DNA from: Oscillospiraceae bacterium
Lineage (GTDB): Bacteria; Bacillota; Clostridia; Oscillospirales; Acutalibacteraceae
NCBI GenBank assembly: GCA_015066045.1
Contig: SVPD01000012.1
Span: 1 to 55,222, forward strand
Reading direction: 5' to 3'
Length of the DNA stretch: 55,222 bases
Part shown: one piece after another, positions 1 through 7,535 of the stretch
Layout of the letters: each line of letters starts with the position of its first letter
How positions within the stretch are numbered: the stretch's first letter is position 1
Position numbers and translations under genes: made by a program
The notes under the pieces: generated by a model
What the model saw: only the letters and a program-made list of their open reading frames with translations
What the model was told of the DNA's origin: nothing
Databases searched by the model: none

Positions 1-2
1 AA

Positions 3-281
3 GGGCGACACTTCATAAGGAATTTAAGCCTTAAAATTCGCCATTTTTGCGAATAACTGCGTTAAAAATGCTCGTAATCCGCAAGGATTACTGCGCTTTT
101 TGCCTTGTTCTTCATCAAAACTATCTGAATTTTAAGGTGCAAAGCAGTTTTTATTGAGATGTTTTTTTGTTTTGAGGAAGTGACAAAACCACCGCAATAC
201 TTGCGTATTACGGTGGTTTTTCGCAATGTCAAAGCGGAAAATAGCCAATAAAAACCTTAACTTCCTTATGAAGTGCCGCCC
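3..281. repeat. MITE-like palindromic intergenic element
   Basis: Bases 3-28 and 256-281 form inverted repeats of 26 bases with two mismatches, bounding about 280 bp that contains no convincing gene. Inside are a second inverted repeat (29-39 with 127-137, perfect over 11 bases), a smaller palindrome around 59-104, and a terminator-like hairpin near 200. Long terminal inverted repeats round a non-coding core are the architecture of a MITE or palindromic intergenic repeat. No target-site duplication is visible, partly because the window begins two bases before the left arm. The mobile nature is inferred. Confidence 0.5.
186..222 (+). terminator. Rho-independent terminator hairpin
   Basis: A stem of AAACCACCG with CGGTGGTTT closes over a partly paired loop and is followed by a run of T. 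A shorter T run on the other strand makes it possibly bidirectional. It lies inside the palindromic element and would insulate the downstream operon. Confidence 0.6.
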
Positions 282-424
282 AAATGCTGACGCATATCGG
301 TGCTTTTACCTTTTCAGCGGCTGCTTTTTCGCTGACGGCAGATATTTTTTTTATCAGCAAGGCAGATACCCTCGCACAGACTAAGAAAGAAGTTAAGCGT
401 ATGCCTTTTTCTTCATTAAATCCA

Positions 425-453
425 TTGACGGAAAAAAGTATAAATGTTATACT
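425..453 (+). promoter_or_regulatory. Sigma-A promoter of the PLC/GH4 operon
   Basis: TTGACG, a 17-base spacer and TATACT lie 38 bases upstream of the first ATG. It is the only good promoter seen ahead of the packed operon that follows. Confidence 0.65.
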
Positions 454-490
454 ATATTATAATTGAGAATTTTTGATACGGGGTGAAAAA

Positions 491-1354
491 ATGAAGCTTC
501 GGGACAGTAAAAAAATCTCCGAAACCAATCTTTTCGGCACACACGACTCTCTCACCGCCTATGTGGATATGGAAAAGGTCTGTCGGTGTCAGAGCCTTAC
601 TCTCCGTGAGCAGCTCGTCCTCGGTGTGCGGCTCATCGATGTGAGACTTAACAGAAAAAAGGACGGCTTTTATCTGGTTCATTCTCTGGCTGACTGCTAT
701 GAGGATAAGGATAAAAAAATACCTCTTACCTTTTCATCGGTGCTGAATGACTGTCTCGGCTTTTTAGAGAAAAACCCCGATGAATTTATCGTAATGAGCG
801 TAAAGCAGGACAGAGGCATTCAGAGCAGATTTTTCTTCCCCGCCTTTTATTCGCAGTACATAAGCGGAAACGAAGAAAAGTGGTATCTCGGCTCGGAAAT
901 CCCCACCGTAGCCGAATGCAGAGGTAAAATAGTCCTGATGAGAAGGTGCAAGGTACTGCCGAAATACAGTAAAGGAACACCCTGCGGCCTCGACTTTTCA
1001 CACTGGAGAGACCAGGGAAAAACCCGAAGTGCGAAAATTTATCCCGTAAAGCTCAGCAAAACCCAGACGGCTACCGTGCAGGATCGCTACGGCCTTTCAC
1101 CCGAAAGAAAATGGTATAAATGCGAAAAGCCCTTTCTTGACCGCTGCAAATGCGACGGAGATAACATCTGTGTTCATTTCATAAGCACGGCATTCAGATA
1201 TAAAAACGAAAGTCTGGTAAGAACAGCGGCGGAAATGAACGCATTTTTCAAAGAATACGAGTTCAGTGAGGGCAAGGGCTGGTTTTTCTTCGATTTTCCC
1301 GATGAAGAGATAGCGAAAAAGTTTGCGAAGGAGAATAACTATGGCAAAGGATAA
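491..1354 (+). CDS. Phosphatidylinositol-specific phospholipase C (X domain) family enzyme
   Basis: The 287 aa product has the bacterial PI-PLC X-domain layout: first catalytic His in GTHDS (H18), the GVRLIDVR strand (D50, R52), and a second His in LVHS (H64), at spacings close to those of Bacillus PI-PLC. Family members cleave phosphatidylinositol or glycosyl-PI by phosphoryl transfer, giving a cyclic inositol phosphate. The ATG at 491 is preferred over an in-frame TTG at 473 because GGGGTG sits just upstream. There is no signal peptide, unusual for this normally secreted family, so it may act inside the cell on an imported phosphodiester. It is first in the operon and its end overlaps the next gene by 14 bases. 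Substrate unknown. Confidence 0.85.
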   Translation: MKLRDSKKISETNLFGTHDSLTAYVDMEKVCRCQSLTLREQLVLGVRLIDVRLNRKKDGFYLVHSLADCYEDKDKKIPLTFSSVLNDCLGFLEKNPDEFIVMSVKQDRGIQSRFFFPAFYSQYISGNEEKWYLGSEIPTVAECRGKIVLMRRCKVLPKYSKGTPCGLDFSHWRDQGKTRSAKIYPVKLSKTQTATVQDRYGLSPERKWYKCEKPFLDRCKCDGDNICVHFISTAFRYKNESLVRTAAEMNAFFKEYEFSEGKGWFFFDFPDEEIAKKFAKENNYGKG

Positions 1355-1532
1355 AAGATTCGTTGTTACCGAAAAGGAAGGCAGTGCCTTTACAAACCTT
1401 ATACAGGTTATCGTGGATAAAAAAACAGGCGTAAATTATATGTACATCCAGTCGGGTAATTCAGGAGGTCTCACTCCTCTTCTCGACAGAGAAGGAAAGC
1501 CCCTTATCACGTCAGTTACAAATCTCGAATAA
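1341..1532 (+). CDS. Small DUF6440-like protein
   Basis: A 63 aa protein starting at an ATG inside the end of the PLC gene, with AAGGAG about seven bases upstream. It resembles the short DUF6440 family by its FVVTEKEG start, the VDKKTGVNYMY strand and the PLLDREGKP turn. These read as a small all-beta protein with no membrane segment and no obvious catalytic residues. I know of no assigned function. Overlap on both sides of the junction implies translational coupling. The family call is from memory. Confidence 0.7.
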   Translation: MAKDKRFVVTEKEGSAFTNLIQVIVDKKTGVNYMYIQSGNSGGLTPLLDREGKPLITSVTNLE

Positions 1533-1551
1533 AAAAGGCAGGAGATAAAAT

Positions 1552-2931
1552 ATGAAGTTAGCAGTTTTAGGCGGCGGAGGTGTCCGCTCACCCTTTTTAG
1601 CCAAATCCATAGCTCTCGGTGCCAAGGATACAGGCATCACTGAGGTAGTCTTTATGGACATAGATGAGGAAAAGCTTTTCACCTACGGTGTCATAGCCAG
1701 AAAGATAGCATATCTTCTGGCTCCCGAGCTCAGCTTTTCTCTCACTCTTGACGCTGACGAGGCACTGAAGGATGCGGATTTCATCATCACCACCATCCGT
1801 GCAGAGGGCGATGAGGGAAGAGTTTTCGACGAAAGGACTGCCCTCAATCTGGGCGTTCTCGGTCAGGAAACCACCGGTGCCGGCGGCTTCGCTATGGCTC
1901 TGCGCTCCATACACACACTTATAGATTACTGCGAAAAAATCAAAAGGCTCTCTAAAAAGGATGCCCCCGTGTTCAATTTTACAAATCCCAGCGGTCTGGT
2001 CACACAGGCTCTGCGCACCATGGGCTACAGTAATGTTTACGGCGTGTGCGATGCTCCCAGCGGCTTTCTCCGTCAGCTTAAAAATATGACAGGCAGAGAA
2101 GGTCTCACCTGCGAGTGCTTCGGTCTCAACCACCTGTCCTGGTTCTACGGCTTCAGAGACGGTGACGAGGACTGCACCGACGAGGTTTTAAACCATCCCC
2201 GACTTTATGAGGACACGGAAATGGTGCATTTCGACAGAGAGCTCGTGGCTCTTTCAGATAACTACCTGCCCAATGAATATCTTTATTTTTATCATTACCG
2301 TGACAAGGCAGTTTCTTCTGTCCTTTCCGGAGCCAAAACCAGAGGTGAAACCATTCTGGAAATAAACAATATGATGATGGAGGAAATGCGGACCATAGAT
2401 GTGGAAAAGGATTTCGAAAAGGCCTTCCACTGCTTTATGAAGCATTATGCTATGCGTGAGGACAGCTACTTCTCCATCGAAACAGGACATCTGAGAAAAG
2501 AGAAATTCCCTGTTCCCACCGTAGAGGAATATCTTGCCCAGCCCGAAAAGGGCGGCTATGCTGCAGTGGCACTCGAGTTTATCAAGGCTAAAAACACAGG
2601 AAAGCCCGTACAGATGGTTCTCTCCGTTCCCAACGAGGGTGCTCTCGATTTTCTCGACGATGCGGATGTCTGCGAGCTTACCTGCACGGTGGACAAGGAC
2701 GGTGTGCATCCCCATAAAACCGAAAACGTGCCCGCTATGCAGAAAAATCTCATCCGTGCCGTAAAGGACTACGAAAACCTCACTGTAGAGGCTATTATGA
2801 AAAAAGACAGACAAAAGGCCGTCAAGGCCCTCACGGTCCATCCGCTCATCTGCTCTTACCCCATAGCAGGTAAATTAGTGGATGCATACACAGAAAAATA
2901 CGGAAAGTACATAGGTAAATGGCATGGCTAA
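1552..2931 (+). CDS. Glycoside hydrolase family 4 enzyme (6-phospho-beta-glucosidase-like)
   Basis: The 459 aa product matches GH4: an N-terminal Rossmann NAD-binding GGGG loop (about residues 7-10), QETTGAGG near 104, NFTNPSG near 143, VCDAP near 163 and GLNHLSW near 187. GH4 enzymes cleave glycosides by NAD- and Mn-dependent oxidation at C3 followed by elimination, often on 6-phospho-sugars. The usual Cys-Asn-x-Pro metal motif reads C-D-A-P here, so the specificity subgroup is uncertain. No PTS gene is nearby and the operon has a cation symporter instead, so a phosphorylated substrate would need another source. RBS AGGAG precedes the ATG. Its end overlaps the next gene by 8 bases. Confidence 0.85.
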   Translation: MKLAVLGGGGVRSPFLAKSIALGAKDTGITEVVFMDIDEEKLFTYGVIARKIAYLLAPELSFSLTLDADEALKDADFIITTIRAEGDEGRVFDERTALNLGVLGQETTGAGGFAMALRSIHTLIDYCEKIKRLSKKDAPVFNFTNPSGLVTQALRTMGYSNVYGVCDAPSGFLRQLKNMTGREGLTCECFGLNHLSWFYGFRDGDEDCTDEVLNHPRLYEDTEMVHFDRELVALSDNYLPNEYLYFYHYRDKAVSSVLSGAKTRGETILEINNMMMEEMRTIDVEKDFEKAFHCFMKHYAMREDSYFSIETGHLRKEKFPVPTVEEYLAQPEKGGYAAVALEFIKAKNTGKPVQMVLSVPNEGALDFLDDADVCELTCTVDKDGVHPHKTENVPAMQKNLIRAVKDYENLTVEAIMKKDRQKAVKALTVHPLICSYPIAGKLVDAYTEKYGKYIGKWHG

Positions 2932-3382
2932 GATAGTTTTAGCAGAGGCAGAAATCTGTCTGAGTCCCGAAGACAGTAAAAGCAACCGCTATATTCCCTT
3001 CACCGTTCCCGAGGGAACCGAAAGGCTTTTCATAACCTACTCCTATTCACCGAAAAATCTGGAGGATAAGGAGAAAAGCTACGAGCTGATAAGAGAAAAT
3101 ATTCTCCGTGACGCACCCGAGGATACGGACAGATACCCCGACTATGAGGAGTTTATGCCTCTGAAAAATCTCGTTACCCTTTCGCTCGACTCCCCCGCAG
3201 AGTTCCGTGGAGCGGCTCACCGTCACGACGAAAAGCAGTACCACGAAATCGGTGAAAATTTCGCTTCACCCGGCTTTCTTAAGGGAAAAACAGCTGCAGG
3301 CGAATGGAGACTTTCTCTTAACATTCACGCCGTGGTAACAGACATATGCACCTGCAGGATAAAAATAGAGGGGGAGGCATAA
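2924..3382 (+). CDS. Unknown protein, partner of PHP phosphoesterase
   Basis: A 152 aa protein I cannot assign to a named family. It opens with beta strands (KIVLAEAEICL, YIPFTVPEGTERLFITYSY), has a charged helical middle and ends with strands (WRLSLNIHAVV). No signal peptide or membrane segment is seen. It overlaps the GH4 gene by 8 bases and ends two bases before the PHP gene, so the three are almost certainly made together. Proteins of this general look can sit beside CehA/McbA-type PHP hydrolases as a separate beta-sandwich partner, but that role here is inference. Confidence 0.7.
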   Translation: MAKIVLAEAEICLSPEDSKSNRYIPFTVPEGTERLFITYSYSPKNLEDKEKSYELIRENILRDAPEDTDRYPDYEEFMPLKNLVTLSLDSPAEFRGAAHRHDEKQYHEIGENFASPGFLKGKTAAGEWRLSLNIHAVVTDICTCRIKIEGEA

Positions 3383-3384
3383 AA

Positions 3385-4326
3385 ATGAAAAAATGGTATC
3401 CCTGTGAGCTTCACTGCCACACCCTTCATTCCGACGGCAGCTTCAGCGTAAAGGAGCTTCTGGACACCGCTGAGGCCAGACACCTTTCGGGCATCTGCCT
3501 TACGGACCATAACACCGTCTCAGGCTGGGACGAGGTGGATTTATATGCCCGCATTCCCGTGCTGAAGGGAACCGAATACACCACATATCACGGCCACATC
3601 CTCTCTCTTAATGCAGGAAGGATGATAGACTGCTTTAACATATGCGACATAGACAAGGAGCTCAGAGCTATCCGTGAAAGCGGAGGGCTCGTAGGTATGG
3701 CACACCCCTATCAGCTGGGCACTCCCATCTGCACAGGCGGTCGCTGGGACTATGATGTAAAGGATTTCTCACTGATAAATTATATGGAAATCTGGTCCGA
3801 GGGAGAAATGCTTATGACTCCCGCCAACTGCAGAGCGAGAAAATGGTGGCTTTCACTTTTAGATAAAGGCTACCGCATCACTCCTACCTTCGGCAGAGAC
3901 TGGCACAGAACGAAGGGAAACAAGCTGCTCGGTGCCTGTACTCTCCTGCACATCGACGGAGAAATCACTGCCGAAAAAATGAAATCCGCCATAAAAGAGG
4001 GGCGCACCCAGCTTTCTCTCGGCATTACTCTGAATGTCAGTGCCGACGGTAAAGCACCGGGAGACAGGATAAGCAGCGGAAAGACCGTCTTCAGGATAAG
4101 TCTTGACCGCTCGAGAGCGGAGCTTTTCGCTGACGAATATACACTCTGTGCCGAAACGGTGAAGGTAATCACCAACGGCGACACTACCGTTTACGAGGGA
4201 AAGGCGGAGAACTGCGAGCTTACACTCGAAACGAAAGAAAACAGTTATTATGTATTTGAGCTGTGGGGAAGGCTTAACGGCGAGGGTAATCACCTCATTT
4301 CCCTGTCGGCACCCATATACGCATAA
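3385..4326 (+). CDS. PHP-domain metal-dependent phosphoesterase (CehA/McbA type)
   Basis: The 313 aa product carries the PHP metal-site signature: ELHCHTLHSDG (H10, H12), LTDHN (D41, H42), E64 and H71, GMAHPY (H107) and a late GRDWH. PHP enzymes hydrolyse phosphoesters, including cyclic phosphates, with two or three metal ions. The ATG at 3385 is chosen because GGGGAGG precedes it at good spacing and it lies two bases after the previous stop. With a PI-PLC-like enzyme upstream, which would release a cyclic phosphate, a cyclic phosphodiesterase or phosphatase role is an attractive inference. The C-terminal 100 residues look like a beta domain. Confidence 0.85.
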   Translation: MKKWYPCELHCHTLHSDGSFSVKELLDTAEARHLSGICLTDHNTVSGWDEVDLYARIPVLKGTEYTTYHGHILSLNAGRMIDCFNICDIDKELRAIRESGGLVGMAHPYQLGTPICTGGRWDYDVKDFSLINYMEIWSEGEMLMTPANCRARKWWLSLLDKGYRITPTFGRDWHRTKGNKLLGACTLLHIDGEITAEKMKSAIKEGRTQLSLGITLNVSADGKAPGDRISSGKTVFRISLDRSRAELFADEYTLCAETVKVITNGDTTVYEGKAENCELTLETKENSYYVFELWGRLNGEGNHLISLSAPIYA

Positions 4327-4349
4327 TATATTTTTAAGGAGAAAAGATT

Positions 4350-5795
4350 ATGGAAAAAACAAAAGAAAAACGCTATGTCGGTGTGAAGGAAACCGTCATT
4401 TACGGCATAGCAAACGGCGGTCAGTGCATCGGCTACAATATGATGACGGCACAGAGAGCCTTCTTCCTCGTAAGTGTTTTCGGTGTACCCGAAATCGTGG
4501 TTTCCACTATGCTTACGGTTATGGCCTTCTGGGATGCCTTCAACGATCCCATTATGGGTGCAGTCGTCGATAAAACCAGAACACGCTACGGAAAGCTCCG
4601 CCCCTACCTTATATTCGTGCCTATTTTCTTAGGTATTACCACAGTACTGTTCTTCGGCGGCCCCATTTTCCTGACAGATGCGGCCTCCAAGCCTATGAGA
4701 ATAGTTTATATGTGTATTACATACTTCATCTGGGAGTTTTTCTACACCATCGGTGACATTCCCTTCTGGGGACTTTCCTCAGCTATTTCTCCCAGTCCGC
4801 TCGACCGTTCGAGAGTTATCAAATCCGCCCGTCTTATTTCAGGCATCATCGGCGGTATCCCCGGCATTATCATCACCGTGTGTATCGACCTTTCGAGAAA
4901 CGGCACCATCCCTCTTTCACTCTCCCAGGTTTTCCTCGTGCTGAGTATTATCGCAGGCACCTTCGGTATGTACCTTTTCTCACTGGCAGGTACGAAGACA
5001 AAGGAAAGAGTAGTCTATGTAAACGAAGAGCCCAAGCTCAGCGAATGCTTCGCATTTCTTTTCAAAAACAAGCCTCTCGTTCTCATTATGCTCTCTAACC
5101 TCATTTCAGTCCTCGGCGGTATCGGTGGCACCTTCAGCGTTTACTATTATTACAACGCTCTGGGCGTAAACAGTCTTTCGCTTCTGGCAGGCATACCCGG
5201 CACCGTTATCGGCTGGGCGGCATATCCTCTTATGGCCATTCTGGAAAAGCGCTGGACCTCGAGACAGATCGTCGTCAGAGTGGCACTTATGAATGCGTGT
5301 GTAACCGCTCTCGTTTTCCTGCTTGGCAGCAAATACTATACAAATATGGGTGTTATCGTGCCTCTGCTTATGATTCAGGGTATGTCAGGTGCCTTCAATG
5401 CCTCAATCGGCGCCGTTATCCCCACTAAGATGATAAGCGAAACCATCGACTATATGGAATACGAAACAGGCAAAAGAAACGAAGGTATGGCCTTCTCCGT
5501 GCTCACCTTTATGGGTAAGCTTACAGGCACCTTATCCTCAGCTCTCGGTACAGCCCTTATTCCCGTTGTAGGACTTGTAAGAGACGAAGCAACACAAATG
5601 ATGGTTGTTTCCGAAAATTCACCCATAAACACCAAATTCTGGCTCTGGGCACTCATCACCATCATTCCCGCCGCTCTCGGTCTTTTAGCACTTATTCCTT
5701 ATAAGTTCTATGACCTGGAGGGCGAAAAGCTCAGAAATATCCAGACTGAGGTTCAGAGAAGAAGAGAAAACGCTTCTGTTAAGGAGGAAGTATAA
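4350..5795 (+). CDS. GPH-family glycoside:cation symporter (MFS)
   Basis: A 481 aa, about 12-helix membrane protein of the glycoside-pentoside-hexuronide family (MelB/XylP relatives). Diagnostic is the N-terminal WDAFNDPIMGA segment followed by DKTRTRYGKLRPYL. The family imports oligosaccharides or glycosides with Na+ or H+ and leaves them unphosphorylated. RBS AAGGAG precedes the ATG. It is the operon's only transporter, so it probably supplies the substrate of the neighbouring GH4, PLC-like and PHP enzymes. Its stop overlaps the next start by one base (TAATG). The sugar cannot be read from sequence. Confidence 0.9.
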   Translation: MEKTKEKRYVGVKETVIYGIANGGQCIGYNMMTAQRAFFLVSVFGVPEIVVSTMLTVMAFWDAFNDPIMGAVVDKTRTRYGKLRPYLIFVPIFLGITTVLFFGGPIFLTDAASKPMRIVYMCITYFIWEFFYTIGDIPFWGLSSAISPSPLDRSRVIKSARLISGIIGGIPGIIITVCIDLSRNGTIPLSLSQVFLVLSIIAGTFGMYLFSLAGTKTKERVVYVNEEPKLSECFAFLFKNKPLVLIMLSNLISVLGGIGGTFSVYYYYNALGVNSLSLLAGIPGTVIGWAAYPLMAILEKRWTSRQIVVRVALMNACVTALVFLLGSKYYTNMGVIVPLLMIQGMSGAFNASIGAVIPTKMISETIDYMEYETGKRNEGMAFSVLTFMGKLTGTLSSALGTALIPVVGLVRDEATQMMVVSENSPINTKFWLWALITIIPAALGLLALIPYKFYDLEGEKLRNIQTEVQRRRENASVKEEV

Positions 5796-6025
5796 TGGAT
5801 AAATGTCCGAAATGCGGTAAAAAACTGAGTATGTTTTATGTAAAGCAGACCTGCAGTGAATGCGGCTGCGACATACTTTACTACGATATGGATAAACGGC
5901 TCGAGGAGGATGCCGCTCAGGCCGAAAAGGAATTTGAAGCCCTCGAGAAATTTCTCGACAGGATAACACCCTCTTTCATAAAAAAAAGGAGGGAAAAATC
6001 CGATGAAAATAACGGTACTGAGTGA
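5795..6025 (+). CDS. Small zinc-ribbon protein
   Basis: A 76 aa protein with two knuckles, CPKC (C4, C7) and CSEC (C20, C23), forming a zinc ribbon, then a highly charged helical tail. It starts on the last base of the symporter stop codon after a strong AGGAGG, and its end overlaps the next gene by 23 bases. Such ribbons may bind nucleic acid or protein; no function is assigned. Confidence 0.7.
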   Translation: MDKCPKCGKKLSMFYVKQTCSECGCDILYYDMDKRLEEDAAQAEKEFEALEKFLDRITPSFIKKRREKSDENNGTE

Positions 6026-6821
6026 TAATATCGCACCCGATAAAACCTCTCTCAGAGGAGAATGGGGACTTTCCCTTTACATAGAAAGCGAAGAGAAAAA
6101 ATATCTCCTCGACACGGGTGCCTCTTCACTCTTTTCTGAAAATGCCGCCAGGCTCGGCATAGACCTTTCCTCGGTAGATGCGGGAATCTTATCTCACGCT
6201 CACTACGACCATTCCGACGGAATGAAGACTTTTTTCTCTCTTAATAAAACCGCACCCTTTTATATAAGCTCCCTCTGTGAGGATAACTGCTACGGAAAAA
6301 GATTTATCTTTTCCAAATATGTCGGCATAAAAAAAGGGCTTACGGAGAAATATGCAGACAGAATTATCCGTGTAAAGGGCAGCATAAAGCTCTTTAACGG
6401 TGTCCATCTCATCTGTCACACCTGTGACGGTCTGCAGGAAACGGGAAAAAAGGCGGGGCTTTACAAAAAAGTCAACGGCAGGCTTATTCCGGACGATTTC
6501 GACCACGAGCAAAGTCTCGTTTTCGAAACGGAAAAGGGACTCATCATTTTCAACAGCTGCTCTCACGCAGGTCCCGAAAACATCCTGAACGAGATAAAAT
6601 CAGCCTTCCCCGAAAAGGAGGCCTACGCCTATTTCGGCGGTCTTCACCTTTATAAAAGCAGTGAAAAGGAGGTCCGCCGTATGGCTCAGGTGCTGAAAGA
6701 AAGCAGTCTGCAGCTGATAGTAACGGGGCACTGCACAGGCGGAAAGGCCTATAAAATACTTAAAGAAGCCTTGGGCGACCGTCTCGGTCAGCTTCACGTG
6801 GGAAAGGTAACAGAAATATGA
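6003..6821 (+). CDS. MBL-fold metallohydrolase (COG1237-like)
   Basis: The 272 aa metallo-beta-lactamase-fold protein has SHAHYDHSDG as metal motif, a later SCSHAG, GGLHLY and GHCTG. It resembles the archaeal/bacterial group annotated as dihydropterin-aminobenzene phosphate synthase-like (COG1237), an annotation rarely tested in bacteria. It begins with AGGAGG upstream, inside the end of the zinc-ribbon gene, and overlaps the next gene by four bases (ATGA). Given the operon, hydrolysis of a phosphorylated or cyclic-phosphate intermediate is possible but unproven. Confidence 0.8.
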   Translation: MKITVLSDNIAPDKTSLRGEWGLSLYIESEEKKYLLDTGASSLFSENAARLGIDLSSVDAGILSHAHYDHSDGMKTFFSLNKTAPFYISSLCEDNCYGKRFIFSKYVGIKKGLTEKYADRIIRVKGSIKLFNGVHLICHTCDGLQETGKKAGLYKKVNGRLIPDDFDHEQSLVFETEKGLIIFNSCSHAGPENILNEIKSAFPEKEAYAYFGGLHLYKSSEKEVRRMAQVLKESSLQLIVTGHCTGGKAYKILKEALGDRLGQLHVGKVTEI

Positions 6822-7510
6822 CGGTCAAGGAAATAAGAGACAGACTTTTTTCTCTGAGTGACAAAGGCTATGCAGACTTTACTGCGAAGCTCATTCCCAC
6901 TCTGCCCGCAGAAAAATTCATCGGAGTACGCACTCCCGCTCTGCGTTCCTTGGCAAAAGAAATATACAGAAGCGGCTCTTACAGTGAGTTTTTCGCTGAG
7001 CTTCCGCATAAGTATTACGAGGAGGACAATCTTCACGGTCTCATCATCTGTCAGATAAAGGATGCGGACGAGTGCATAGCTGAGCTCAGACGCTTTATTC
7101 CCTTTACCGACAACTGGGCGACCAACGACTGTACACGTCCACCCGTACTGAAAAAGCATCCGGAAAAGGTCTTCGCCTTGGCCTCGGAATACCTGAAATC
7201 AGAGGAAACCTACACTCTGCGTTTCGGTATAGGACTGCTCCTCACCTATTTTCTTGACGAAGGCTTCGATGAAAAGCATCTGAGCCTCGTCGCAGAAGTT
7301 AAAAGCGACGAATACTATGTCAATATGATGATAGCCTGGTATTTCGCCACTGCTCTGGCAAAGCAGTATGAAAGCACTCTGCCTTATATCGAAAGTAAAA
7401 GGCTCTCTGAGTGGGTGCATAATAAAACCATACAGAAGGCCCGTGAAAGCTACAGGATAAGCGACGACAGAAAAGCTTATCTTAAAGTTCTGAAAATCAG
7501 AAGCAGATAA
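6818..7510 (+). CDS. AlkD-like DNA alkylation repair / HEAT-repeat protein
   Basis: The 230 aa all-helical protein matches the AlkC/AlkD HEAT-like fold. Visible family features are the early GVRTPALRSLAK, a central DNWATNDCT and a later helix MMIAWYFATALAK. AlkD removes bulky or charged alkylated bases without flipping them; many short homologues are uncharacterised. It overlaps the MBL gene by ATGA and so is the last coupled gene of the operon. Why a DNA repair-like protein ends a sugar operon is unclear; this group is common in Clostridia and may be a passenger. Confidence 0.8.
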   Translation: MTVKEIRDRLFSLSDKGYADFTAKLIPTLPAEKFIGVRTPALRSLAKEIYRSGSYSEFFAELPHKYYEEDNLHGLIICQIKDADECIAELRRFIPFTDNWATNDCTRPPVLKKHPEKVFALASEYLKSEETYTLRFGIGLLLTYFLDEGFDEKHLSLVAEVKSDEYYVNMMIAWYFATALAKQYESTLPYIESKRLSEWVHNKTIQKARESYRISDDRKAYLKVLKIRSR

Positions 7511-7535
7511 CTGCTTTAAAATAAGGAGGATACAT

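Noticed and set aside
284-466. 60 aa open frame with a hydrophobic N-terminus between the palindromic element and the PLC gene
   Set aside because: It has no proper ribosome binding site, runs over the operon promoter and resembles no protein I know; probably chance or a remnant.
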